A stretch of 64,000 nucleotides of DNA from Tubulanus polymorphus (GCF_964204645.1 NC_134025.1:30472001-30536000); one strand, 5' to 3'. Counted from the first letter of the stretch, positions 50,640 through 62,770 are shown. Notes: generated from the letters alone by a model not told the origin. Numbers and translations are program-made.

Positions 50640-51440
50640 TGGATGAATTACTGCTAAATCAATTGGTGGTAATGAAAGTTAAGTCTTACAAAACACTGAA
50701 AGTTGGTGTCTTGAAACAATGATACATGTAATGAAACATTGATAGATGTACTGATCTTGCGGTTGTTCTACCTCCTTCCTCTGCTACGAGGTAATATATC
50801 GTGCCATTTTTATATACAATATCAAAATCATAGACAATTAAAATCTTCTGGTTGCATGGCTTCTCCTTTTGTTCTCTATAACTCCCGGTAATGGCCTTGC
50901 TATGACATCAAACGAGTATCAAATACAGAAGATACTCCTTTCTTCTCCTTTAAAAACGGCAAATACTGTTGTTTGCTACTACAGTACTACTTGTTGCTCA
51001 TTCCACTCTGTTCTAAGGGGTGATATTGAGTTTTGGAGACTCTTCTCCTTCCCTTGTCTTCTTGAATTGTCAAATAGATGTGACTTACAATACTGATTAC
51101 TTCCTTTTTTGAAAACTTGATGTTGCTGATGCTTGCTATCATTCAACTCTGTTTTGGTTGTGATATTGAGTTTTAAACGTTGTGTTAGGTGTACATGCCT
51201 CCTCTCCTCTCTCTCCTCTCTCATCAACAATTAAATAATACACTCATTGTTTGTATACATTTAGTTTTTTGCTGTGGTTTCCTCAATACAAAAAAGTTTG
51301 AAATTGCTCATTGATTGCAGCGAATTACAAACTATGATAAAAGTGAAGTGAAAGTGGATCAATTACTGCTAAATCAATTGGTGGCGATGAAAGTTAAGTG
51401 TTACAAAACACTGTTGGTCAATTACTGCTAAATCATCACT
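50640..51440. repeat. Diverged left border of the 153/160-bp satellite block
   Basis: gaattactgctaaatcaatt and ggtggtaatgaaagttaag at 50644 recur at 51358 and, more changed, at 58108. Diverged 153-bp-type units occur at about 50980-51070 and 51120-51180. The repeat family thus begins well before the homogeneous core. Confidence 0.65.
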
Positions 51441-53085
51441 GATGACCTCCGTTAATACTGCTGCTTGCTGCTGGGTGTTAATTAATACACTCTGTTTTGG
51501 GGTGTTATTTAGTTCAGGAGTTTCCTCCTTCCTTCTTCAATTGTCATGTAGAAACGTGACAAAGGAACTGAATTGTCAGTGTGTTACAACACTGATGGGC
51601 TCCTTTAATACTGCTGCTTGCTGCTGGGTGTTATTTAATACACTCTGTTTTGGGGTGATATTGAGTGCAGGAGTCTCCTCCTTCCTTCTTCAACTGTCAT
51701 GTAGAAACGTGACAAACAAACTGAATTGTCAGTGTGTTACAACACTGATGACCTCCTTTAATACTGCTGCTTGCTGCTGGGTGTTAATTAATACACTCTG
51801 TATTTGGGTGATATTGAGTGCAGGAGTCTCCTCCTTCCTTCTTCAACTGTCATGTAGAAACGTGACAAACAAACTGAATTGTCAGTGTGGTACAACACTG
51901 ATGACCTCCTTTAATACTGCTGCTTGCTGCTGGGTGTTAATTCTTACCACCTTCCATGAACTTCTTGAATTATTACATTAAACATTATTATAATAAAAAT
52001 TATTACATTAAACATTATAACATCAAGAATCATTCTCCTTAAATACTGCTGCTTGCTGCTGGCTCTGTTTTGGGGTGATATTGAGTTCAGGAGTCGCCTC
52101 CTTCCTTCTTCAACTGTCATGTAGAAACGTGACAAACAAACTGAATTGTCAGTGTGGTACAACACTGATGACCTCCTTTAATACTGCTGCTTGCTGCTGG
52201 GTGTTAATTCTTACCACCTTCCATGAACTTCTTGAATTATTACATTAAACATTATTATAATAAAAATTATTACATTAAACATTATAACATCAAGAATCAT
52301 TCTCCTTAAATACTGCTGCTTGCTGCTGGCTCTGTTTTGGGGTGATATTGAGTGCAGGAGTCTCCTCCTTCCTTCTTCAACTGTCATGTAGAAACGTGAC
52401 AAACAAACTGAATTGTCAGTGCGTTACAACACTGATGACCTCCTTTAATACTGCTGCTTGCTGCTGCGTGTTAATTCTTACCACCTTCCATGAACTTCTT
52501 GAATTATTACATTAAACATTATTATAATAAAAATTATCACATTAAACATTATAACATCAAGAATCATTCTCCTTAAATACTGCTGCTTGCTGCTGGCTCT
52601 GTTTTGGGGTGATATTGAGTGCAGGAGTCTCCTCCTTCCTTCTTCAACTGTCATGTAGAAACGTGACAGACAAACTGAATTGTCAGTGTGTTACAACACT
52701 GATGGCCTCCTTTAATACTGCTGCTTGCTGCTGGGTGTTAATTGATACACTCTGTTTTGGAGTGATATTGAGTGCAGGAGTCTCCTCCTTCCTTCTTCAA
52801 CTGTCATGTAGAAACGTAACAAACAAACTGAATTGTCAGTGTGTTACAACACTGATGGCCTCCTTTAATACTGCTGCTTGGTGCTGGGTGTTAATTGATA
52901 CACTCTGTTTTGGGGTGATATTGAGTTCAGGAGTCTCCTCCTTCCTTCTTCAACTGTCATGTAGAAACGTGACAAACAAACTGAATTGTCAGTGTGTTAC
53001 AACACTGATGACCTCCTTTAATACTGCTGCTTGCTGCTGGTTGTTAATTAATACACTCTGTTATGGGGTGATATTGAGTTTTGGC
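51440..53085. repeat. 153-bp (A) satellite array with 267-bp variants
   Basis: Units contain actgctgcttgctgctggg, ctctgttttggggtgatatt, gagtctcctccttccttctt and aaacgtgacaaacaaactg. Several units carry an extra AT-rich block of about 115 bp (ttattacattaaacattatt type; 51935, 52205, 52470), giving a 267-bp unit. Because 153 is divisible by three, one frame stays open as a 51-residue repeat (NTAACCWVLINTLCF type). Unit-to-unit changes are mostly amino-acid changing, which argues against a coding array. Confidence 0.95.
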
Positions 53086-55520
53086 AAGTTTTGCTTCCTG
53101 ATCGTCCTTATTGCGACTTAACGTTTTAAATATATAAATATTCAAAACAGCTATCCATCGATAGCTTTGTGGTGGTTGTATCATTGAAATGTCGCTGGTG
53201 TTGGTACTTTGTATATATAGTAATATATGTCGGTGAAATGGGATTGATTATGTTTCCTGATCGTCCTCATTGCGACTTTACGTTTTGAATGTATAAATAT
53301 TTAAAACAGCTATCCATCGATAGCTTCGTGGTGGTTGAATCTTTGAAATATCGCTGGTGTTGGTTCTTTGTATATATTGTAATATATGTCGGTGAATTGG
53401 GATTGATTATGTTTCCTGATCATCCTTATTGCGACTTTACGTTTTAAATGTATAAATATTCAAAACAGCTATCCATCGATAGCTTTGTGGTGGTTGTATC
53501 ATTGAAATGTCGCTGGTGTTGGTACTTTGTATATATTGTAATATATGTCGGTGAATTGGGATTGATTATGTTTCCTGATCGTCCTTATTGCGACTTTACG
53601 TTTTAAATGTATAAATATTCAAAACAGCTATCCATCGATAGCTTTGTGGTGGTTGAATCATTGAAATAATGCTGGTGTTGGTTCTCTGTATATATTGTAT
53701 CAGCAAATTATTATCACATTACGGATTTTAAAAGTGTTATACTCAAAGATGCTATTGTTTGATAGCTTCACTTTGGTTCCTTGCACCTGAAGGTTGTGAA
53801 CTGTCATGTAGAAACGTGACAAACAAACGGAATTGTCAGTGTGTTACAACACCGATGACCTCCTTTAATACTGCTGCTTGCTGCTGCGTATTAATTAATA
53901 CACTCTGTTTTGGAGTGATATTGAGTTTTGGCGAGTTTTGCTTCCTGATCGTCCTCATTACGACTTTACGTTTTAATTGTATAAATATTCAAAACAGCTA
54001 TCCATCGAGCTTTGTGGTGGTTGAATCTTTGAAATGTCGCTGGTGTTGGTACTTTGTATATATTGTAATATATGTCGGTGAATTGGGACTGATTATGTTT
54101 CCTGATCGTCCTTATTGCGACTTTACGTTTTAGATATAAAAATATTCAAAACAGCTATCCATCGATAGCTTCGTGGTGGTTGAATCTTTGAAATATCGCT
54201 GGTGTTGGTTCTTTGTATATATTGTAATATATGTCGGTGAAATGGGATTGATCATGTTTTGTGATCATCCTTATTGCGACTTAACGTTTTAAATGTATAA
54301 ATATTCAAAACAGCTATCCATCGATAGCTTTGTGGTGGTTGTATCATTGAAATGTCGCTGGTGTTGGTACTTTGTATATATTGTAATATATGTCGGTGAA
54401 TTGGGATTGATCATGTTTCCTGATCGTCCTTATTGCGACTTTACGTTTTAAATATAAAAATATTCAAAACAGCTATCCATCGATAGCTTTGTGGTGGTTG
54501 AATCTTTGAAATGTCGCTGGTGTTGGTACTTTGTATATATTGTAATGGTGAAATGGGATTGATTATGTTTCCTGATCGTCCTTATTGCGACTTTACGTTT
54601 TAAATGTATAAATATTTAAAACAGCTATCCATCGATAGCTTTGTGGTGGTTGTATCATTGAAATGTCGCTGGTGTTGGTACTTTGTATATATTGTAATAT
54701 ATGTCGGTGAATTGGGATTGATCATGTTTCCTGATCGTCCTTATTGCGACTTTACGTTTTAAATATAAAAATATTCAAAACAGCTATCCATCGATAGCTT
54801 TGTGGTGGTTGAATCTTTGAAATGTCGCTGGTGTTGGTACTTTGTATATATTGTAATGGTGAAATGGGATTGATTATGTTTCCTGATCGTCCTTATTGCG
54901 ACTTAACGTTTTGAATATAAAAATATTCAAAGCAGCTATCCATCGATAGCTTTGTGGTGGTTGAATCTTTGAAATGTCGCTGGTGTTGGTACTTTGTATA
55001 TATTGTAATGGTGAAATGGGATTGATTATGTTTCCTGATCGTCCTTATTGCGACTTTACGTTTTAAATGTATAAATATTTAAAACAGCTATCCATCGATA
55101 GCTTTGTGGTGGTTGTATCATTGAAATGTCGCTGGTGTTGGTACTTTGTATATATTGTAATGGTGAAATGGGATTGATTATGTTTCCTGATCGTCCTTAT
55201 TGCGACTTAACGTTTTAAATATAAAAATATTCAAAACAGCTATCCATTGATAGCTTTGTGGTGGTTGAATCTTTGAAATGTCGCTGGTGTTGGTACTTTG
55301 TATATATTGTAATGGTGAAATGGGATTGATTATGTTTCCTGATCGTCCTTATTGCGACTTTACGTTTTAAATGTATAAATATTCAAAACAGCTATCCATC
55401 GATAGCTTTGTGGTGGTTGAATCATTGAAATAATGCTGGTGTTGGTTCTCTGTATATATTGTATCAGCAAATTATTATCACATTACGGATTTTAAAAGTG
55501 TTATACTCAAAGATGCTATT
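53085..55520. repeat. About 160-bp (B) satellite array with one embedded A unit
   Basis: Units run from tgtttcctgatcgtcctta through gcgactttacgttttaaat and agctatccatcgatagct to gtgaattgggattgattat. A shorter variant of about 150 bp lacks atatgtcgg. Each unit has a perfect 7-bp stem (agctatc/gatagct) around CATC. An A-type unit is inserted at 53795-53935, introduced by a junction block (attattatcacattacgg and ttgcacctgaaggttgtg) that recurs at 55465 and 57745. Confidence 0.95.
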
Positions 55521-58075
55521 GTTTGATAGTTTCACTTTGGTTCCTTGCACCTGAAGGTTGTGAACTGTCATGTAGAAATGTGACAAACAAACTGAATTGT
55601 CAGTGTGTTACAAGACTGATGACCTCCTTTAATACTGCTGCTTGCTGCTGGGTGTTAATTGCTACACTCTGTTTTAAGGTGATATTGAGTTCAGGAGTCT
55701 CCTCCTTCCTTCTTCAACTGTCATGCAGAAACGTGACAAACGAACTGAATTGTCAGTGCGTTACAACACTGATGACCTCCTTTAATACTGCTGCTTGCTG
55801 CTGCGTGTTAATTGTTACCACCTTCCATGAACTTCTTGAATTATTACATTAAACATTATTATAATAAAAATTATTACATTAAACATTATAACATCAAGAA
55901 TCATTCTCCTTAAATACTGCTGCTTGCTGCTGGCTCTGTTTTGGGGTGATATTGAGTGCAGGAGTCTCCTCCTTCCTTCTTCAACTGTCATGCAGAAACG
56001 TGACAAACGAACTGAATTGTCAGTGCGTTACAACACTGATGACCTCCTTTAATACTGCTGCTTGCTGCTGGGTGTTAATTCTTACCACCTTCCATGAACT
56101 TCTTGAATTATTACATAAAACATTATTATAATATAAATTATTACAGTAAACATTATAACATCAAGAATCATTCTCCTTAAATACTGCTGCTTGATGCTGG
56201 CTCTGTTTTGGGGTGATATTGAGTTCAGGAGTCTCCTCCTTCCTTCTTCAACTGTCATGTAGAAACGTGACAAACAAACTGAATTGTCAGTGTGTTACAA
56301 AACTGATGACCTCCTTTAATACTGCTGCTTGCTGCTGGGTGTTAATTAATACACTCTGTTTTGGGGTGATATTGAGTGCAGGAGTCTCCTCCTTCCTTCT
56401 TCAACTGTCATGTAGAAACGTGACAAACAAACTGAATTGTCAGTGTGTTACAAAACTGATGACCTCCTTTAATACTGCTGCTTGCTGCTGGGTGTTAATA
56501 CACTCTGTATTGGAGTGATATTGAGTTCAGGAGTCTCCTCCTTCCTTCTTCAACTGTCATGTAGAAACGTGACTAACGAACTGAATTGTCAGTGTGTTAC
56601 AACACTGATGGCCTCCTTTAATACTGCTGCTTGCTGCTGGGTGTTAATACACTCTGTATTGGAGTGATATTGAGTTCAGGAGTCTCCTCCTTCCTTCTTC
56701 AACTGTCATGTAGAAACGTGACTAACGAACTGAATTGTCAGTGTGTTACAACACTGATGGCCTCCTTTAATACTGCTGCTTGCTGCTGCGTGTTGATTAA
56801 TACACTCTGTTTTGGGGTGATATTGAGTGCAGGAGTCTCCTCCTTCCTTCTTCAACTGTCATGTAGAAACGTGACAAACAAACTGAATTTTCAGATTGTT
56901 ACAACACTGATGGCCTCCTTTAATACTGCTGCTTGCTGCTAAGTGTTAATTAATACACTCTGTTTTGGAGTGATATTGAGTTTTGGCGAGTTTTGCTTCC
57001 TCATCGTCCTTATTACGACTTTACGTTTTAATTGTATAAATATTCAAAACAGCTATCCATCGATAGCTTTGTGGCGGTTGAATCTTTGAAATGTCACTGG
57101 TGTTGGTACTTTGTATATATTGTAATATATGTCGGTGAATTGGGATTGATTATGTTTCCTGATCGTCCTCATTACAACTTTACGTTTTAAATGTATAAAT
57201 ATTCAAAACAGCTATCCATCGATAGCTTAGTGGTGGTTGAATCATTGAAATGTCGCTGGTGTTGGTACTTTGTATATATTGTAATATATGTCAGTGAATT
57301 GGGATTGATCATGTTTCCTGATCGTCCTCATTGCGACTTTACGTTTTAAATGTATAAATATTCAAAACAGCTATCCATCGATAGCTTCGTGGTGGTTGAA
57401 TCTTTGAAATGTCGCTGGTGTTGGTTCTTTGTATATATTGTAATATCGGTGAATTGGGATTGATCATGTTTCCTGATCGTCCTTATTGCGACTTTACGTT
57501 TTAAATATAAAAATATTCAAAGCAGCTATCCATCGATAGCTTTGTGGTGGTTGAATCATTGAAATGTCGCTGGTGTTGGTACTTTGTATATATTGTAATG
57601 GTGAAATGGGATTGATTATGTTTCCTGATCGTCCTTATTGCGACTTTACGTTTTAAATGTATAAATATTCAAAACAGCTATCCATCGATAGCTTTGTGGT
57701 GGTTGAATCATTGAAATAATGCAGGTGTTGGTTCTCTGTATATATTGTATCAGCAAATTATTATCACATTACGGATTTTAAAAGTGTTATACTCAAAGAT
57801 GCTATTGTTTGATAGCTTCACTTTGGTTCCTTGCACCTGAAGGTTGTGAACTGTCATGTAGAAACGTGACAAACAAACTAAATTGTCAGTGTGGTACAAC
57901 ACTGATGACCTCCTTTAATACTGCTGCTTGCTGCTGGTTGTTAATTAATACACTCTGTTTTGGAGTGATATTTAGTTCAGGAGTCTCCTCCTTCCTTCTT
58001 CAACTGTCATGTAGAAACGTGACTAATAAACAGAATTGTCAGTGTGTTACAACACTGATGACCTTCAAAATGTGT
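55520..58075. repeat. Second and third A/B satellite blocks (higher-order repeat)
   Basis: A units at about 55560-56990 (with 267-bp variants at 55810 and 56080), B units at 56990-57750, then the junction block and A units to 58075. Together with 53750-55500 this is a nested order A-B-junction repeated about three times. Confidence 0.92.
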
Positions 58076-58370
58076 TGATGAAATTTATATGTTACAAAAC
58101 ACTGTTGGTAAATTACTGCTAAAACAATTGGTTGTGATGAAAGTTTAGTGTTAAAATATAGATTTAGTGATCCCTCCCTTCCCCTCTTGAATTGTCAAGT
58201 TAATTGTGACATAAACTGAATTGTAAGTGACCTAAGGCTGGGGTGATATTGAGGTTTAATGCCTTCCCCCTTTCCCTTCTTGAATTGACAATTAAATAGT
58301 GACATAAACTGAATTGTTAGTGACTTGATTATATTACTCCACTTAAGCAGTGATAAAATTGTCAGCATCT
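58075..58370. repeat. Diverged right border of the A satellite
   Basis: Two degenerate A-like units: cttcccctcttgaattgtca with gtgacataaactgaattgta, and tcccttcttgaattgacaat with gtgacataaactgaattgtt, plus the attactgctaaaacaattgg border motif at 58112. They are clearly older than the core units. Confidence 0.7.
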
Positions 58371-58508
58371 AAACTCTGATGATGAGGTAAACCAGTTTCT
58401 AAGTTGTGAGCTGACAAAAAAACTGTTAGAATTCAAATTGCTTTAAACATCTTCAGAAAGATGGTTGATCACTGGTAAACACTGGTGAAAACAGTTGACA
58501 TCTCAATT

Positions 58509-58630
58509 TGCACTTGACGTCCCACTTCGCACTTGACGTCTCACACTGCACTTGACGTCCAAATTTGCACTTGACGTCCCACTTCGCACTTGACGTCTCA
58601 CTCTGCACTTGATGTCTCACTATGCACTTG
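58509..58630. promoter_or_regulatory. Tandem 19-bp CRE-half-site cluster
   Basis: Seven 19-bp units starting gcacttgacgtc (the last two degenerate). Six contain TGACGTC or the one-base variant TGATGTC, the ATF/CREB half-site and core. The cluster lies about 300-400 bp upstream of the first exon-like unit near 58930-59077. A role in transcription of that unit array is inferred from position only. Confidence 0.45.
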
Positions 58631-60349
58631 CACCAACGCATCAATTGCACTAAACAGCACAGGCACACCCGCGGGTCCATGCGCATGGTAAACAAATTGA
58701 TCAGCATGCAGCATGCCATCTTTGTGTGTGGAAATAATTTACAAACAGCTTGAGTTTAAAATTAAAGAACGTTAAGGAATGTATTATTTGTATCATTCCT
58801 TGTACAATCTCAAATAACGATGATGTAAAACAATATCAATTTTATGATTGTAAAAAAATCAAAATGTCAAATAGTTAAATATCAATTTGTAAAACAAGAG
58901 GAAAAAGAAAGATGAAAGTACCAGAAAGAGAAGTGTTGGATTGGTGCATGTTGTCAGCAGAAATCTGAGGTACTCTACTGAGGAATCTCCACGCCACCCC
59001 CCAAACAGAAAGTTCAAGGTGATACTAAAAGTTCCTGAGGTTCTGAGAAATTTCACTTAGTAAAGACTATAAATCAGGTATAGGATAAATTGCTATGAAT
59101 TTCGTTATAGCTAAGAATGTTCTCAACTAGGACGGTAAGTTAGTATTACGTGTATTTCATATTTCCCTGTTGTAGCATGTATTGATTTGGTCAGCAAGTA
59201 CAAAATACCAAACGATCGACAGGAAACATTCAGGATTGTTCCAGTTGTCGTTTAGAAATATTTAAGGTGTCATGAGTCTGAATTGACTATAAATCAGGTA
59301 AAATTATACTTGATATGAACTTCTTTGCAGGAACAGTCGACTTAAAGAATATGGTTATGTTTATTTTATGTACTTTTGTTGTAGCCAGTGGACTGTTGTT
59401 GTGAGAGACGCTCAAAACAGAGGAAAGGAAACATCAGAGTTCAGGAAGTGTTGAGCAAATTCCTCAAGGTCCGAGTCATGAATCTGAATTGACTATAAAG
59501 CAGGTATAATTGAAATTTATTTTGAAGAAGAGTCTCAAAAATGATATCATTATTCATATTTTGTGTTTTATCATTGTAGTATTGAGCTTGTGGTTGGCCG
59601 TAAAATATCAGACGACAGGAAAAGATCAGATCAGAGATGCTGACAAATTTCTCCGTCAATCCGGGACTTCTTTCAGTGTCTGTACGCAGAAATCGAAGTA
59701 CTCTGGGGAATCTCCACATCAAACAGAAAGTTCAAGAAGATACGAAAAGTTACTGAAGTTCTGAGCAATTTTCTCTTCTAACTCATGTGTCTAAATTGAC
59801 TATAAATCAGGTAAAATTATACTTGATATGAACTTCTTTGCAGGAACAAACGACTCAATGAAACTGGTTACTTTTATGTATTTTTGTTGTAGCTAGTGGA
59901 CTGTTGTTGTAAGAGACGCTCAAAACCAGAGGAAAGGAAAACATCAGAGTTCAGGGAGAATTGAGCAAATTCCTCAAGGTCCGAGTCATGAATCTGAATT
60001 GACTATAAATCAGGTAAAATTGAAATTAGATGAATTTTATTTTTATGAAGAGTCCTATGAATGAAAATCATAGTTTATATTTAGTACATTGTTGTTGTAG
60101 TTATTGAGTATTGAGTTATTCGTCACACAATACCAGATATCAAGATGGAAACGATACCGATGATGCAGATAAATTTCCTCATGAAAAACCTAAGAGTCAC
60201 GTGTCAGAATCTACTAAAAAGCAGGTATAATTGAAATTTATTTTGAAGAAGTCTAAAAAATGATATCATTATTCATATTTTGTGTTTTCACATTGTAGTA
60301 CATGTATTGAGCTTGGCTGTAGAATATCAGACAACAGGAAAAAATCAAA

Positions 60350-60645
60350 TCAGAGATGCCGACCAATTTCCCCATCAATTCGGGACTTTCAGTGTTTGTT
60401 ACCACGAGTTATCGTAGTTCCAGGGATGCCGACCAATTTCTCCGTCAAATCGGGACTTTCAGTGATTGTTACCGCGAGTTATCGCAGTTCCAGAGATGCC
60501 GACCCATTTCTCCATCAATTCGGGACTTTCAGTGTTTGTTACCGCGAGTTATCGCAGTTCCAGAGATGCCGACCAATTTCTCCGTCAAATCAGGACTTAC
60601 AGTGTTTGTTACCGCGAGTTATCGCAGTTCCAGAGATGCCGAGCA
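60350..60645. repeat. 69-bp tandem repeat in the last exon-like unit
   Basis: Four to five units containing agagatgccgaccaatttct, ccgtcaattcgggactttc and ttaccgcgagttatcgc. The parent segment (gatgctgacaaatttctcc) is present once at 59635-59670, so the array expanded from the duplicated unit. Confidence 0.9.
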
Positions 60646-60710
60646 ATTTCTCTGAGGCTGATAGCTTCAGTATAGGTTGAATGTAGATACACATTGAACA
60701 TTTATTGAAA

Positions 60711-60716
60711 AATAAA
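60711..60716 (+). terminator. Poly(A) signal of the duplicated-exon transcript
   Basis: AATAAA at the end of the last exon-like unit. Confidence 0.45.
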
Positions 60717-61140
60717 TATGAATTGATGGTTTGATTGGCTGGTTTGTTGTTGAATCTGATTGTGGGTTATTAATTACTGATTTGCTGCGACTTTGTGTTT
60801 TGAGTGTAAATGTTTCAAGGGGCTTCTCTTGCTTGTTTTTGTGCTTGTTAAATGATTTCTGAAATATAGTTGTATGTGCTGTATATGTGGAGATTTTGTA
60901 CTTGTGACTGCGTTTGTAAATACTCATTTCTTTAAAATGATAGTTGTTGTGTTCTATCTCATTCTGAGGATGTTGGTTTGTTGGTTTGATCAATACATTG
61001 ATTTTATGGTGTTTGATTATTGGTTGAACTATTGTTTATCAATACATATTGAACTACTAACCACTAGTTGTTTTAACATCAGCATCACTAGTGGTCAGTT
61101 GTTCGCTACATATTATATGTGTTGCTTTTTCTTCATATAA

Positions 61141-61389
61141 TGTACAGTGGACTCTCTGTTAACTGGAATTATTTCAAGTCTAATTAAGACTATCTAATCC
61201 TTAAGACACGGATTAGAGTGTTTCATTCGACTAATTTCAAGTCTAGTTACTTACATCTTGGAGTAGTCATTCTCCAAACACCAACCCAGACATAAACACA
61301 TTGAACTATTGCATTGAAGTTCTATTGTCTACAGGTGACTAGAACTATCACCTTGTCTTAATTGATTCCAGTTAGAAGTCTATTGTACA
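61141..61389. mobile_element. Degenerate MITE-like element
   Basis: tgtacagtggactctctgtt at the left and its diverged complement (attccagttagaagtctattgtaca region) at the right form imperfect terminal inverted repeats. A second, similar decayed piece (gttgaacctcattaatac to gaaggttccattgtac) follows at 61436-61592. Confidence 0.45.
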
Positions 61390-61854
61390 TGGATTATTTT
61401 TGCTCCGGAAGTGAATTAAATGAAGTTAGAGTACAGTTGAACCTCATTAATACGATTCTGTTAGTAGCTTGTCCCAGCTAAAATATCTATATCAATCCAG
61501 ATTTGGATAATCTGAAACCTAATTATTACATGTATGGCAATTTCACTTTTGCCCTTAAGATTTGTGGTTAACAGGAAGGTTCCATTGTACAATGAGAGTT
61601 TCAAACCACTCTCAATGTGGTTAGAGACTTTCAAGGTCTGTGGTACGGCATGCAGCAGATTAAAACCTGCATGAGCTACCTTTTACTGCAACTCGCCGAC
61701 TTAGAGTAATGAACTCTATTTACTTAATTATTAGGGTCCCATCAGTCTTAAAGAATTTCATGTAGCAGTATCAATCTGCAGTGGACACTGATTCCATCAA
61801 TGGTGGAATACTGAAAATAGGTGTCGCAGGTACAATTCATCAGTAATTACTTCT

Positions 61855-62290
61855 GATGCTGAAATAGAGTATGTTGAGGGGTGTCCCAGGTTCAAACCCG
61901 GTTATTACTGATACTGATTCAGAGTCGAACTGAAGCTGAATAAACGATGTACAGGGGTGTCCCGGGTTCGAACCCAGTAATTACTGATAATGATTCAGAG
62001 TGGTCATGATGCAGAATAGAGGATGTGCAGGTGATCTATTTACTGATTCTGAGTGACCTAGATATTGAATATATGATAAACGGGGGATTCCTGGGCTCGA
62101 GTCCGGTCTATCGGTACTGATTCTGAATGAACTGGATACTGTTAGATATTAAACGAGGGTATCCCGGGTTCGGAACTCGGTCTATTGGTTCTGAGTGACG
62201 GGGTGTGCTGCATTCATCATCTGATAGGTGCATTTGATAGGCAGGATTGTTCCAGATTCGAAACCGATTTGCATATTGGCTACTGATTCT
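61855..62290. repeat. Degenerate tandem array carrying tRNA B-box-like motifs
   Basis: Five to six units of about 75-90 bp combine tcccgggttcgaaccc (or tcccaggttcaaaccc, tcctgggctcgagtcc, tcccgggttcggaactc) with attactgatactgattcaga. The first is a perfect pol III B box. No A box or cloverleaf fits, so these are not tRNA genes. Confidence 0.65.
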
Positions 62291-62477
62291 GGGTGGTTTC
62301 GAAAAAGTCAATAAAAGAAAATTGGTTATCAATTGATATTATATTGAATCTGAAATAGAATGAAAAACTGAATAACGATTAATTGAATGAATTAAATCGA
62401 AGGATTATCATTTGTCTTCAGCTTCACTTTTTACGTACATTACTGATAGTCGGAGTCATCCATGTTGCTACGAGATA

Positions 62478-62770
62478 CCAACGATACCAGGGCACTGCCT
62501 CTGCGCGAACCCAGGTTACCGTTGATACCGAGGATACCTGTCTCAGGGCGTGTCATCCTCCCAGTTACCTGCGTCGATACCGAGGATACCCGTCTCACGG
62601 CCTGTGAGACCAAAGGTTACCTGTGATACCAAGATACCGATGATACCCGTGTCACGGCCCATGAGACTCCAGGTTACCTACGGTTACCTGCGATACCGAG
62701 GATACCTGTGTCACGGCCCATGAGTCTCCTATAACCATGATACCGAGGATACCCACGATACCTTGCAGTT
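62478..62770. repeat. Degenerate array of gataccgaggatacc units
   Basis: Four to five loose units: ggttacctgcgataccgagg, atacccgtgtcacggccc and atgagactcca, with gataccgaggatacc inside. Open frames through it are by-products. Confidence 0.75.

Larger units (their letters stand above)
58925..60735 (+). ncRNA. Putative spliced non-coding transcript made of duplicated exons
   Basis: At least seven exon-like units: one ending at 59077, then 59176-59297, 59385-59503, 59580-59810, 59893-60013, 60101-60224 and a last from 60299. Internal units start after a pyrimidine/T-rich (t)tgtag acceptor; the first six end in (g)actataaatcag or aaagcag followed by GTAAAA or GTATAA. Spacers are 75-98 bp, minimal-intron sized. 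Two unit types alternate: one with ctcaaaacagaggaaag and catcagagttcagg (59385, 59893), the other with gaatctccac and aaacagaaagttcaag (ending at 59077, and 59580). All frames contain stops (gaattgactataaatcag itself holds TGA and TAA), so it is unlikely to be coding. A terminal AATAAA lies at 60711-60716. Confidence 0.5.

Noticed and set aside
51944-56273. Minus-strand 63-73-residue ORFs (SRFYMTVEEGRRRLL type)
   Set aside because: They recur identically with each 267-bp satellite unit and have no independent support.
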